Shown: positions 9,132 through 17,976, counted from the first letter of the stretch. The stretch: DNA of 64,000 bases from Sulfopaludibacter sp035606355 (GCA_035606355.1 DATNFO010000018.1:62001-126000); one strand, 5' to 3'. Program-made: numbers and translations. The notes: generated by a model from the sequence alone, not told the origin.

Positions 9132-10009
9132 TTCTCCACCGGTCCCCGCTCGTTGATCGCCCAGTCCTGGAACGCGCCGTCGTACAACACCGCTGGATGG
9201 CCCACCAGTCTCGCGCCGAAGATCACCGCCGTCGCCTGCAAGCCGATGTGACAGTACGCCACCACGGTGTCGCCGTTCTCGATCCCCGCTTTCTGAAACA
9301 GCGCCGCTACCTTCGCTTTATCCACGTGTCCGGTGTTGTCCAGAATCTCTGTGAACGGAATGTTTACCGCGCCCGGAATGTGTCCGGATTTCTTATACGT
9401 GTCCTCGGTGCCGTTGAAGTAAACCGGCGCGCGCGCGTCTACCAGCTTGTAATGCGAACGGCCGTTGAGCGATTTCACGAAGTCCGCATCCACCACCACG
9501 CTCTTCGGCGGCCGCGCCGAAAGTTTGCCGGGCGTGACATCGGCGGCCGCGGTGCTGACCGGTTTGCCGGCGCCCGTCCACGCGGGCAGACCGCCATTCA
9601 GGATGGAGACCCGGTCGCCCAGGCCGGCATACACCAGGGTGAGAACCACTCGCGTCGCGCCCGGGAACATCTCCGGACGGCTGTAGGTCACCACAATCCG
9701 CGAATCGTCCGAAATGCCGGCGGCAGCCAGCTTGGAGCGCAGTTCCTCGATACCCGGCAGTTCCAGCGAGAGGTCCTTCGGGTTCTCGTGATTCGCCGGC
9801 TTGGCGAGGTCGCCCGCGCTCAGCCGCCGGGCTCCTGGAATGTGATTCGCTTCATAATCCTGGGCAGGCCCGGCGTGCAGCACAACCATGTTCTTGTCGT
9901 GCAGATGCGCGGAAAGCCAGTCGGCGTCGACCAGCAGCGGAGCGGCCGCCTGCGCGAATACCGCGCCGCAGCCGAGTGATAGTGCAATCAGAATTCGGTG
10001 GAGTGACAT
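9128..10009 (-). CDS. Exported tandem-rhodanese sulfurtransferase
   Basis: 293 residues with a signal peptide (1-20). There are two rhodanese domains. The first is degenerate (VTYSRPEMFPG, no catalytic Cys). The second has C253 in the active loop YCHIGLQAT, preceded by SGHIPGAVNIPF. This is the arrangement of thiosulfate/3-mercaptopyruvate sulfurtransferases, which make a protein persulfide from a sulfur donor. The signal peptide places it in the periplasm, next to the transporter encoded by the following two genes. It is the first gene of the operon and has a good promoter 35-65 nt upstream. Confidence 0.9.
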   Translation of the reverse strand: MSLHRILIALSLGCGAVFAQAAAPLLVDADWLSAHLHDKNMVVLHAGPAQDYEANHIPGARRLSAGDLAKPANHENPKDLSLELPGIEELRSKLAAAGISDDSRIVVTYSRPEMFPGATRVVLTLVYAGLGDRVSILNGGLPAWTGAGKPVSTAAADVTPGKLSARPPKSVVVDADFVKSLNGRSHYKLVDARAPVYFNGTEDTYKKSGHIPGAVNIPFTEILDNTGHVDKAKVAALFQKAGIENGDTVVAYCHIGLQATAVIFGARLVGHPAVLYDGAFQDWAINERGPVEK

Positions 10010-10039
10010 GCGATGATTCTCGTCCCTTCCCTAGATGTT

Positions 10040-10076
10040 CTACAAAAAGCCTAGGCCAGCACTTGTAGATTGTCAA
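10040..10076 (-). promoter_or_regulatory. Promoter and inverted repeat of the sulfur operon
   Basis: Reading the minus strand, TTGACA (10076-10071) is followed by a 17-nt spacer and TAGGCT (10053-10048). The ATG of the sulfurtransferase gene is at 10009. An inverted repeat CTACAA-N17-TTGTAG (10040-10045 and 10063-10068) covers the spacer and the -10 box, the position of a repressor site. The regulator is not encoded nearby. Confidence 0.6.
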
Positions 10077-10136
10077 GAGGAGAGTTTCTTCGCGCTCAAA
10101 CCCGAAGCTGGCCCATGTTAAGGTCGAAGTAGGTCG

Positions 10137-10210
10137 TGACGACAGGAATCCTTCCTGTCGTGGCGAGCGAAGCTCGCCTGCGCCAAAACGGTGCATGCTG
10201 CACGGTTTTG
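10137..10210. repeat. R3 palindrome plus two further hairpins
   Basis: CGACAGGAA-TCC-TTCCTGTCG (10140-10160) has 9-bp perfect arms. A second hairpin GGCGAGC-GAA-GCTCGCC follows at 10162-10178. A third imperfect palindrome lies at 10184-10210 with 12-nt arms and one mismatch. The cluster is just downstream of the NHL gene stop on the minus strand and could end its transcript. Confidence 0.75.
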
Positions 10211-10226
10211 ACTAAGCTAACTCCTT

Positions 10227-11213
10227 TTACCGTTTGACATACTTCTTCACGTCGCGCGGACCCACCTCCGCGCCGTAAATCGTGCCGTTCGCCGCGGCGG
10301 CCACGCCCTCGCTGAAACTGGTGACCGCGGTCCCCGGTGAAGGGTCCGGAATGAATGCGGTGACCGTGCCGTCCTTCGCGCTGCCCACGCGCATCCCGCG
10401 CTTCCAGCCGGGATTGTGTCCGTACCCGTCCTTCTCCGTCGATTCGGAATCCGTCACGTAGATTGTGTCTTTCGCATCGATGTAAATTCCGCTTGGCCGG
10501 CTGAACTGCTTCCACTCCGCCAGAAGCTTCCCGTCCTGATCGAAGATCTGTATCCGGTTGTTGCCGCGGTCGCCCACAAACAGCCGCCCCTTCGAATCGA
10601 ACGCCAGCGTGTGCGGCATTTCAAACTGGCCCGGCCCCGACCCGTGACCGCCCCACTGCTTGATGAACTTTCCATCCTTCGAAAACTTGATCACGCGCGC
10701 GTTGCCCGTGTTCGGACGGTGCCCGTCACACACAAAAATATCCCCGTTCGGAGCAATCGCCACATCGTTCGGCTGATTGAACGTGTCCTCGCCGTCGCCC
10801 GGCACCCCGGCCTTCCCCAAAGTCATCAGCACCTTGCCATCGGGCGAAAATTTGATCGCCTGTTGTCCCTTTCCATCGCGCCCTTGCCCGTCCGTCACCC
10901 AAAAATTCCCGTCCTTATCGAACGTGATGCTGTGCGGAAAGATGAACATGTTCGCGCCCATCGAGCGCAGTAGTTTTCCTGATGGAGCAAACTCCAGAAT
11001 CGGCGCAAGGTCGCTTCCCGAGCAAGAGTTCGCGCCGCAGCGTTCCACCACCCAGATGTGCCCGTCCGGTGTCACCTTCACCGCGCTCGTCGACCCCATC
11101 GTCCGCCCTTCGGGAAGCTGATACCAGTGCTCCACCGTGCGGTACGGATTCGGCTGCCCCAGAACTCCGGCCGTCGACAGAAGAACAATCGCCAATGCGC
11201 GTGCTTGCATCAA
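10227..11213 (-). CDS. Exported NHL-repeat beta-propeller (PAL-like)
   Basis: 328 residues with a signal peptide (about 1-19). Repeated NHL units are visible: FPHSITFDKDGNFWVTDGQG, QPNDVAIAPNGDIFVCDGH, MPHTLAFDSKGRLFVGDRG and RPSGIYIDAKDTIYVTDSES. This spacing is a six-bladed propeller like the peptidyl-alpha-hydroxyglycine amidating lyase family. Bacterial members are usually of unknown substrate, so lyase activity is not claimed. It is divergent from the quinoprotein dehydrogenase gene, with about 60 nt between the starts. Confidence 0.82.
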   Translation of the reverse strand: MMQARALAIVLLSTAGVLGQPNPYRTVEHWYQLPEGRTMGSTSAVKVTPDGHIWVVERCGANSCSGSDLAPILEFAPSGKLLRSMGANMFIFPHSITFDKDGNFWVTDGQGRDGKGQQAIKFSPDGKVLMTLGKAGVPGDGEDTFNQPNDVAIAPNGDIFVCDGHRPNTGNARVIKFSKDGKFIKQWGGHGSGPGQFEMPHTLAFDSKGRLFVGDRGNNRIQIFDQDGKLLAEWKQFSRPSGIYIDAKDTIYVTDSESTEKDGYGHNPGWKRGMRVGSAKDGTVTAFIPDPSPGTAVTSFSEGVAAAANGTIYGAEVGPRDVKKYVKR

Positions 11214-11277
11214 AAGGTCTCCCCCCTTTCGGGTTGCTCGATTATACTAGCTGAGATCGATGATGCGAGGAGGCAGC

Positions 11278-13323
11278 GTGACAAGACTTTTCCCAGTGCT
11301 CGCAATGACGGCCGTCATGGCCGCGGCCCAAACCAAAGACGTCGAGTGGCCGACCTACGGCGCCGACCTTGCCAACACCCGCTACCGTCCGCTCGACCAG
11401 ATCAACGCGTCGAACTTCAAGGACCTCGAGCTCGCCTGGACCTTCAAGACCGATAACCTCGGCTCGCGCCCGGAATACAAGCTCGAAGGCACGCCGCTCA
11501 TGGTCAAAGGCGTTCTCTATGCCACTGCCGGAACGCGCCGCAGCGTGGTCGCGCTCGATGCCGCCACCGGCGAAGTTCTCTGGGTCCACGGCGAGCATGA
11601 AGGCGCCCGCGCCATGGCCGCGCCGCGCCAACTCTCCGGCCGCGGCGTCGCGTATTGGACCGACGGACGGCAGGAGCGAATCCTCTACGTCACGCCCGCA
11701 TACCGGCTCATCGCCCTCGATGCCAAAACCGGAGTGCCCATCCAAAGCTTTGGCGATAACGGCGCGATCGATCTCAAACTGAATGACGACCAGACCATTT
11801 TTCCCGACCTCACCACCGGCGAAATCGGTCTGCAATCTGCTCCCGTCGTCGCCGCGAACACAGTCATCATCGGCGCTTCCTTCCGCGAGGGCATGACGCC
11901 CAAGAGCATGAAGAACAACAAGGGTTATGTCCGCGGCTTTGACGTCCGCAGCGGCAAACGCCTTTGGATCTTCCACACCATTCCCATGAAGGGCGAGTTC
12001 GGCTACGACACGTGGCTCAACGGGTCGGCCGACTATACCGGCAACACCGGAGTTTGGACGCAGATTTCCGTCGATGAGAAACTCGGTCTCGTCTATCTGC
12101 CCGTCGAATCGCCCACCGGCGACTACTATGGCGGCCACCGTCCCGGCAATGACTTATACGGCGAGAGCTTAGTCTGCGTCGATCTGAAGACCGGCGAACG
12201 GAAGTGGCATTTCCAGTTAGTCCACCACCCGCTGTGGGACATGGATATTTCATCCGCGCCCATTCTTGCGGATATCAACGTCAACGGGCAGTTAGTCCAT
12301 GCCGTCGCGCAGCCCACCAAGCAGGGCTTTCTCTACGTCTTCGACCGTCAGACCGGTAAGCCCGTGTGGCCCATCGTGGAGCGGACCGTCGAGAAGGGCG
12401 CTGTCCCCGGCGAATGGTATTCGCCCACTCAGCCATTTCCCACTCGCCCCGCAAGCTATGCGCGCAACGGCATATCCGTCGATGACCTCATCGATTTCAC
12501 CCCCGCTCTCCGGGATGAAGCGCGCACCTTGATTGCGAAGTATAAAATCGGGCCGGTGTACACGCCTCCGGTCGAGAGCAAGGCAGGCGGACCTTTGGCC
12601 ACGCTCACACTCGGAACGGCGAGCGGCGGCACGAACTGGCCGGGCGGATCGTACGATCCGGAAACACACACCGCGTTTCTTTACGCGTGCAACGCCTGCG
12701 TCACGCCCATCGGACTCGCGCGGCCGCCCAAGACGCTCTCCGATATGGATTTCGTCGCCGGCACCGCGGGGCAGGAAGTTCGCATGCGCAACGGCCCGGG
12801 CGAAAACGCGGGCGCGGATTCTCCTCAGGCGCGGCCCGCTCGCGCGCCTGCTCCGGGCGGCGGAGGCGGCGGGTACGGAGGATTGAGCGTGCAGGGCTTG
12901 CCTCTCATTAAGCCTCCCTACGCCACCATCTCGGCTATCAATTTGGATTCCGGCGATATCAAATGGCAGATCGCGCACGGCGAAACCCCGGACAACATCC
13001 GCAATCACGCCGCGTTGAAGGGTCTCACCATTCCCCGGACCGGACAATCCGGTTACAACATCGGAACGCTTGTCACTAAGTCGCTCGTCATAGCCGGTGA
13101 CAGTCTGATTACTACGTCACCGTCCGGGGCGAGAGGCGCTATGTTGCGCGCTTACGATAAGTCCACGGGCAAAGAAGTCGGCGCCGTTCTAATGCCCGCG
13201 CCGCAAAGCGGGTCGCCCATGACTTACACAGTCAACGGCAAGCAGTACATCGTCATCGCGATCAGTGGTGGACCTTATTCGGGGGAATATCGCGCCTACC
13301 GCCTGCCGGACGACGCACAATGA
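11278..13323 (+). CDS. PQQ-dependent dehydrogenase, exported
   Basis: 681 residues from the GTG at 11278, chosen because AGGAGG lies just upstream (11268-11273). An ATG at 11260 is the alternative. After a signal peptide comes WPTYGADLANTRYRPL, the usual opening of quinoprotein propellers. Repeated blade motifs follow, such as VVALDAATGEVLWVHG, LIALDAKTGVPIQSFG and CVDLKTGERKWHFQ. The family oxidises sugars or alcohols with PQQ in the periplasm; the substrate cannot be read. A Gly/Pro/Ala-rich insertion (about 515-535) is an oddity. The next gene is a cytochrome c overlapping by 4 nt, the expected electron acceptor. No PQQ synthesis genes are in the window. Confidence 0.9.
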   Translation: MTRLFPVLAMTAVMAAAQTKDVEWPTYGADLANTRYRPLDQINASNFKDLELAWTFKTDNLGSRPEYKLEGTPLMVKGVLYATAGTRRSVVALDAATGEVLWVHGEHEGARAMAAPRQLSGRGVAYWTDGRQERILYVTPAYRLIALDAKTGVPIQSFGDNGAIDLKLNDDQTIFPDLTTGEIGLQSAPVVAANTVIIGASFREGMTPKSMKNNKGYVRGFDVRSGKRLWIFHTIPMKGEFGYDTWLNGSADYTGNTGVWTQISVDEKLGLVYLPVESPTGDYYGGHRPGNDLYGESLVCVDLKTGERKWHFQLVHHPLWDMDISSAPILADINVNGQLVHAVAQPTKQGFLYVFDRQTGKPVWPIVERTVEKGAVPGEWYSPTQPFPTRPASYARNGISVDDLIDFTPALRDEARTLIAKYKIGPVYTPPVESKAGGPLATLTLGTASGGTNWPGGSYDPETHTAFLYACNACVTPIGLARPPKTLSDMDFVAGTAGQEVRMRNGPGENAGADSPQARPARAPAPGGGGGGYGGLSVQGLPLIKPPYATISAINLDSGDIKWQIAHGETPDNIRNHAALKGLTIPRTGQSGYNIGTLVTKSLVIAGDSLITTSPSGARGAMLRAYDKSTGKEVGAVLMPAPQSGSPMTYTVNGKQYIVIAISGGPYSGEYRAYRLPDDAQ

Positions 13324-13715
13324 GAGTATTCCTGGCCTTAGTCGCCGTCGTCGCGATGGCGCAAAGCGGACGCACCGTGTGGGACGGAGTCTATTCGGCG
13401 GATCAGGCCGCGCGAGGCAAGGAGTTGTACACGAAAGAGTGCAGCTCCTGCCACGGCACTGACTTGACCGGAGGAGAATCCGCCCCACCGCTTGCCGGAA
13501 CGGAGTTCCTCTCCAACTGGACCGGTCAAAGCGTCGGCGTGTTATTCGACAGGACGCGCCAGAGCATGCCGGCGAATGCCCCGGGTAAGTTGACCAAGGC
13601 GAAGACAGCCGATGTTATCGCCTACTTACTCGCGGTCAATCGCTTTCCCGAAGGCAAAGCGGACATGGACACGCAAGCCGAAGCGCTGAAGCAAATCCAA
13701 ATCACGGCAAAGTAA
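13320..13715 (+). CDS. Small c-type cytochrome
   Basis: 131 residues with a signal peptide (1-14) and one haem-c site (CSSCH, about residues 41-45). The likely distal Met ligand is in RQSMPAN. It overlaps the quinoprotein gene by 4 nt (ATGA) and so is translated with it. It should take electrons from reduced PQQ and pass them to the respiratory chain. Confidence 0.92.
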   Translation: MRVFLALVAVVAMAQSGRTVWDGVYSADQAARGKELYTKECSSCHGTDLTGGESAPPLAGTEFLSNWTGQSVGVLFDRTRQSMPANAPGKLTKAKTADVIAYLLAVNRFPEGKADMDTQAEALKQIQITAK

Positions 13716-13716
13716 A

Positions 13717-13740
13717 GACCGGTCTCCCTCCCGACCGGTC
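13717..13740. repeat. R2 palindrome in a convergent gap
   Basis: GACCGGT and ACCGGTC arms flank a short CTCCCTCCCG-type loop, 1 nt after the cytochrome stop codon. The rest of the 71-nt gap to the DapA-family stop is GC-rich. It is a possible bidirectional terminator. Confidence 0.75.
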
Positions 13741-13786
13741 GCTAACTGAGCTTTTCGGGCGAGCGAAGCGAGGCCGCGCGCGCTCT

Positions 13787-14752
13787 TTACCCCAAAACCT
13801 TAATCTTGGGGAAATTCGCCCGCAACTGGGCCTTCTGCGCGTCCGTCAACTCAGACTGCGGAGGACGCACGAAGCTCTCGCGGAATCCGTAAGCCTGCAG
13901 AGCAAACTTAATCGCCGCCGCCCCCCCGCCGCCCTGCACACGGGAAAGGGCATTCACTTCGCGAAGCTTGGCACATGCCGCGGCCACATCGCCGCCCTTG
14001 CGCTGAGCTTCAAAGCAAGCCGACACCTGCCGCGGAAACAGATTGCCGCTCACCAGAATCGCGCCTTTACCCGCCGCGAGCGCCGCCGGCAAATTGTTCT
14101 CCGTTCCCGTCATCATGTTCAGCTTCGGGAACTCCTTCATGTTCGCGGCATAGCTCTCGGCGTTGCCCGTCGAATCCTTGATGCCCGCGAGAGTCGGGAA
14201 GTGCTCCAGGCTGTGCAGAAGCGCCGGCGAGATGGGAATCGCGCTCATCGCCGGGTAATGGTACAGGTTCACCGGAATCTTTGCCGCTTCCAGCACCTGC
14301 GAATAGTATTTCGTCAGAGCCTCGGTCGCCGGGTTCTTGAAATAGAACGGCGGAATGCACAGCGCCTGGTCGGCGCCGTTGGCCTGCGCATGCGCCAGCA
14401 GATCGAGCGTCTCCGGCAGATTCGGAGTCCCCACCTGCACCATCATGTCGAGCCCGGAGCGATGCTTCAGCGCGGCTTCGGCCACCTTCTTGCGCTCGGC
14501 GACGGAGAAGGACGGAAACTCGCCCGTGCTCCCCAGCACCAGGATTCCATCCGCGCCGCGTTCTTTGTAGAAGGGCATGAGGTCGCGATACAGCGCCTCG
14601 TCGAAGCGCCCGCGAGAGTCGCACGGCGTGACGAGCGCTACATAAAATCGCGATCCGGCCGCGGCCGGCGTGGTTTTCGCGGCGTCCGATGCGGCCATTG
14701 CCGATGCGGTGGCGCCCACGGCTGCAAGGAAACTGCGTCGAGTAGTCTGCAC
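13787..14752 (-). CDS. Exported DapA-family (DHDPS/NAL-like) aldolase
   Basis: 321 residues from the GTG at 14752, placed behind a GGGGAGGGG ribosome-binding site; an in-frame ATG lies 27 nt upstream. A twin-arginine motif TRRSFL occupies residues 4-9. Residues 35-321 are a DapA-type TIM barrel, with ILVLGSTGEFPSF (family GTTGE motif), Y164 in NLYHYP and the Schiff-base lysine K192 in LAGIKDSTGN. Family members condense or split pyruvate with aldehydes or keto sugars. True lysine-pathway DapA is cytosolic, so the Tat-like leader argues for a catabolic periplasmic role. It is divergent from the flavoprotein gene. Confidence 0.85.
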   Translation of the reverse strand: MQTTRRSFLAAVGATASAMAASDAAKTTPAAAGSRFYVALVTPCDSRGRFDEALYRDLMPFYKERGADGILVLGSTGEFPSFSVAERKKVAEAALKHRSGLDMMVQVGTPNLPETLDLLAHAQANGADQALCIPPFYFKNPATEALTKYYSQVLEAAKIPVNLYHYPAMSAIPISPALLHSLEHFPTLAGIKDSTGNAESYAANMKEFPKLNMMTGTENNLPAALAAGKGAILVSGNLFPRQVSACFEAQRKGGDVAAACAKLREVNALSRVQGGGGAAAIKFALQAYGFRESFVRPPQSELTDAQKAQLRANFPKIKVLG

Positions 14753-14812
14753 GTTATCCCCTCCCCAGGTCGCCATCAATGGTACACCGGGAGAGTAAGC
14801 TTGAAAAGCCCC

Positions 14813-15904
14813 ATGCGAGTCTTCGATTTCGCTGTTTCCGGCGCCGGCGTCTTCGGCGCGTGGATCGCCAGGGAGTTGCGGCAGTCCGGCGCGAGCGTGA
14901 TTCTAATGGACGCCTGGGGTCCGGCGCATTCGCGCGCCAGTTCCGGCGGGGAAAGCCGCATCATCCGCATGGGCTACGGCGCCGACGGGATTTACACCCG
15001 CATGGCGATGCGCTCGCTCGTGCGATGGCGCGAAGTCGCTGCGCCGCTATTCCGCCGCACCGGCGTGCTGTGGATGGCCCGCGACGGCGATGCGTACAGC
15101 GAAGCCACCCGCCAAACGCTGCATGCCGCCGATGCGCCGCACGAAATCCTCAGCGCCGGTGAAATCGCTCGCCGCTACCCGCAGATGGCCGTTCCAGACG
15201 GCATCACCTTCGGAATCTTCGAGCCGGAAAGCGGAGCCATTCTGGCGCGCCGCGGAGTCGCTGCCGTAGTCGATGACTTTGTCGCTGCCGGCGGAGTCTA
15301 CCGGCAGGCAAGCGCTGACGGCGTTCATGCGGGCACGCACATTTATGCCTGCGGCGCGTGGCTTGCGAAGATCTTCCCGGACCTGCTCGCCACACGCATC
15401 TATCCAACCCGGCAGGAGGTTTTCTTCTTCGCCCCACCGCCGGGCGACCCGCGATTCGCACCGCCGCACATGCCGGTATGGATTGACTTCACCGACCCGC
15501 GAGGTCCTTACGGTTTTCCCGACCTGGAATCGCGCGGAGTAAAATTCGCCTTCGACCGTCACGGTCCGCCATTTGACCCGGATACCGGCGACCGCACCGT
15601 TTCCGGCGTTTCTGTGCGGGCGGCGCGCGACTTTCTGCAGCAGCGCTTCCCCGCGCTCCGCGATGCGCCCCTCACGGAGGCGCGGGTCTGCCAATACGAG
15701 AACACATCGAACGGAGACCTCCTCATCGACCGCCACCCGGAACGGCCCAACGTGTGGCTCGCGGGCGGCGGCTCCGGGCATGGTTTCAAGCACGCCCCCG
15801 CGGTCGCGGAGTATCTCCGCGGCGTACTGCTGGATGGTGCGCCGCCCGAACCGCGGTTTTCACTGGCGGCGAAACAACACCGCCAGCAGCGGGAAGTGCA
15901 CTGA
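14813..15904 (+). CDS. FAD-dependent amine oxidase of the sarcosine/N-methyltryptophan oxidase type
   Basis: 363 residues. The Rossmann FAD motif is GAGVFGAW (10-17), followed by the family hallmark HSRASSGGESRIIRMGYG. C293 in RVCQYENTSNGD is at the place where monomeric sarcosine oxidase binds FAD covalently. GGGSGHGFKHAP near the C-terminus closes the FAD site. The enzyme probably oxidises a secondary or N-methyl amine using O2, in the cytoplasm because no leader is present. The start at 14813 has a weak ribosome-binding site. An extension upstream would overlap the DapA-family gene antisense and is unlikely. Confidence 0.88.
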   Translation: MRVFDFAVSGAGVFGAWIARELRQSGASVILMDAWGPAHSRASSGGESRIIRMGYGADGIYTRMAMRSLVRWREVAAPLFRRTGVLWMARDGDAYSEATRQTLHAADAPHEILSAGEIARRYPQMAVPDGITFGIFEPESGAILARRGVAAVVDDFVAAGGVYRQASADGVHAGTHIYACGAWLAKIFPDLLATRIYPTRQEVFFFAPPPGDPRFAPPHMPVWIDFTDPRGPYGFPDLESRGVKFAFDRHGPPFDPDTGDRTVSGVSVRAARDFLQQRFPALRDAPLTEARVCQYENTSNGDLLIDRHPERPNVWLAGGGSGHGFKHAPAVAEYLRGVLLDGAPPEPRFSLAAKQHRQQREVH

Positions 15905-15988
15905 CCCCCAAACCACCCCAACCCTCCGATTGACTTGGGCGCACGCCTGCGTTATTGTTTCCACCATATCGTGAGGAGGGACTATCAC

Positions 15989-17125
15989 GTGATTGAGACG
16001 AACCGGCAAGAGATCAGTGTGGCGCGGCAGGCATTTTCGCGGCGCTCTTTCGGACGGTTCGCGGCAATGCTCGCCGCGAGCACGGGCTTCAATGAATTTG
16101 CGCTCGCGCAGGTGGAAATCGAGGCCCGTCGGCTTCCCAATGGCGCGGTGAAGATCGATAACAACGAAAACCCGCTGGGCCCCTGCAAGGAGTCGCTCGA
16201 CGCCATCGCATCGACGGCGACGGATGGCGGGCGCTACATGTTTTTCCTTCCCGCGGAGATGCAGGAACTCTTCGCGTCGCAGGAGGGAGTGAAGCAGAAT
16301 TACGTGCAGGTGCACGATGGCTCCAGCGCGCCGCTGCTGCAGGCGGTCCTCAGCTTCACCTCGCCCACGCGTCCGTTCGTGACTGTGGACCCGGGCTATG
16401 AAGCCGGCCGCGAAGCCGCCGATTTCCTCGGCGCGCAAACCGTACGTGTTCCGCTGCTCAAAGATTATTCGCACGATGTGAAGGCGATGGCCGCAGTGCC
16501 CAATGCCGGGTTGATTTACGTCTGCAATCCGAACAACCCCACCGGCAGCACGACGCCGAAACAGGACATTGCGTGGCTCGTTGCGAACAAGCCGTCGGGC
16601 AGCGTGGTGATGATCGACGAAGCGTACATTCACTTCGCCGGCAAAGAAGAGCACACCTGCATGGACATGGTGGCGGCGGATAAGGACGTCATCATCCTGC
16701 GCACCTTCTCGAAGATTTACGGCATGGCCGGGTTGCGCTGCGGGTTGGCGGTCGCGCGTCCGGACCTCCTCCGCAAAACGCGCGGCATGGGCATCGGCTG
16801 GAATCCCACCACCACGGTGCGCGCGGCGATGGCGGCATTGAAATCGAAGTCGCTGGTTGCCGAGCGCAGACGCATCAATGCCGACGTCCGCGACAACACC
16901 GTCGCGTTCCTGCAGAAGAAGGGCTTCCCCGTGATCCCCTCAGTGTCGAACAAGTTCATGGTGGACACCAAGCGCCCCACGCGCGATGCCATCGCGGCGC
17001 TGCGCAAGGAACTGGTATACGTCGGCCGCCCGTGGCCGAGCCTGCCGACTCACATCCGCGTCAGCGTAGGGACGCGCGAGGAGATGGCCAAGTTCCAGCA
17101 GGCGTTCGCAAAGTGCTTCGCGTAG
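15989..17125 (+). CDS. Class I/II PLP aminotransferase (HisC-like) with Tat-like leader
   Basis: 378 residues from a GTG at 15989, 9 nt after GAGGAGG (15973-15979). The leader contains SRRSFGRFAAMLAAS, a twin-arginine-like signal. The catalytic part shows DNNENPLGP, YVCNPNNPTGS, VMIDEAYIHF and the PLP lysine K242 in SKIYGMAGLRCG, all as in histidinol-phosphate aminotransferases. A periplasmic aminotransferase is unusual because PLP and amino acceptors are cytosolic; Tat export of the folded holoenzyme would solve this. The substrate is unknown. It is the second exported relative of a biosynthetic enzyme within 3 kb. Confidence 0.85.
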   Translation: MIETNRQEISVARQAFSRRSFGRFAAMLAASTGFNEFALAQVEIEARRLPNGAVKIDNNENPLGPCKESLDAIASTATDGGRYMFFLPAEMQELFASQEGVKQNYVQVHDGSSAPLLQAVLSFTSPTRPFVTVDPGYEAGREAADFLGAQTVRVPLLKDYSHDVKAMAAVPNAGLIYVCNPNNPTGSTTPKQDIAWLVANKPSGSVVMIDEAYIHFAGKEEHTCMDMVAADKDVIILRTFSKIYGMAGLRCGLAVARPDLLRKTRGMGIGWNPTTTVRAAMAALKSKSLVAERRRINADVRDNTVAFLQKKGFPVIPSVSNKFMVDTKRPTRDAIAALRKELVYVGRPWPSLPTHIRVSVGTREEMAKFQQAFAKCFA

Positions 17126-17244
17126 AGTTGGCTGATTTCGGCCAGAGGTGGTGGTTGCCGCCCGGCGGCCACCTCTTGTAATCCCTTCATTTTCAGCCTT
17201 TTTTCGTGGCCCTCCGATTGCCTTTATCAGCGGCGGAGGTCGAA

Positions 17245-17628
17245 ATGAAGAAAGCTTTGCTGAGTTTAACTGCTGCCCTGATGACGCTCGCGCCGGTTGG
17301 CGCATCGGCCGCCGTTCGCGGAGTTGTGGTCGTGGGGCGTCCCTACATCGGTGGTTTCTATCGCCCGTTCTGGGGACCGTATTGGGGCGGCTATTGGGGT
17401 CCCGCCTATGCGTACCCGAATTCCGGCGAAGTCAAGCTGGACATGAAAGACAAAGACGCGCAGGTGTTCATCAACGGCGCGTTCGCGGGCACGGTCCATC
17501 AGAATAAGACCATGCATCTGCGGCCCGGCACGTACAACATAGAGATTCGCGAAGGCGGCGCGGTGCAGTACGCCGAGCGCGTGTACGTGGTCGCCGGCAA
17601 AACTCTGAAGCTGCACTCTGCGATGTAA
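17245..17628 (+). CDS. Exported PEGA-like small protein
   Basis: 127 residues from the ATG at 17245 behind CGGAGG. A signal peptide (1-23) is followed by an aromatic/Gly-rich stretch (FYRPFWGPYWGGYWGP) and then a PEGA-like beta fold (VFINGAFAGTVHQ, MHLRPGTYNIEI). PEGA domains occur in surface proteins and may bind carbohydrate or act as spacers. The aromatic stretch suggests contact with membrane or wall. The next small gene starts 6 nt downstream. Confidence 0.8.
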   Translation: MKKALLSLTAALMTLAPVGASAAVRGVVVVGRPYIGGFYRPFWGPYWGGYWGPAYAYPNSGEVKLDMKDKDAQVFINGAFAGTVHQNKTMHLRPGTYNIEIREGGAVQYAERVYVVAGKTLKLHSAM

Positions 17629-17634
17629 AGTATC

Positions 17635-17976
17635 ATGGCTGCGGAACAGTTTCTCGGCAGAACGGCGGCGTTTCTGCTCCCTTCGTTGAAACTCAGGGAC
17701 CGGGCTTCGCACGGCATGCCTCTCGAAGAGCACGTGCACCGGTTCCTGATGGACGAATTCGGAGGGTACACCGCCGCGGCCGGAAACATCTTCGGCTTCT
17801 GGAAGGACTCCCAGGGCGCGGAAAGCTACGGCGAGCACCGCCAATTCACGGTGGCGCTCACGCAGGATTCCAAGCTCGCCGCGCTCAAATCTTTTTTGTC
17901 CCGCCTCGCCGCCGAATTGGGCGAAGAGTGCATCTATCTCGAGGTCAGCGGCTCGGCGATGCTGATTCATCGGTAG
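17635..17976 (+). CDS. Small hypothetical protein (113 aa)
   Basis: I do not recognise the family. The protein is soluble and has no leader. It opens with EQFLGRTAAFLLPSLKLRDR and continues FGGYTAAAGNIFGFWKD, ESYGEHRQFTVALTQD and GEECIYLEVSGSAMLI. The even spread of conserved-looking aromatic and charged residues and the close position behind the PEGA-like gene (6 nt) suggest a real gene of that unit. Confidence 0.7.
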   Translation: MAAEQFLGRTAAFLLPSLKLRDRASHGMPLEEHVHRFLMDEFGGYTAAAGNIFGFWKDSQGAESYGEHRQFTVALTQDSKLAALKSFLSRLAAELGEECIYLEVSGSAMLIHR

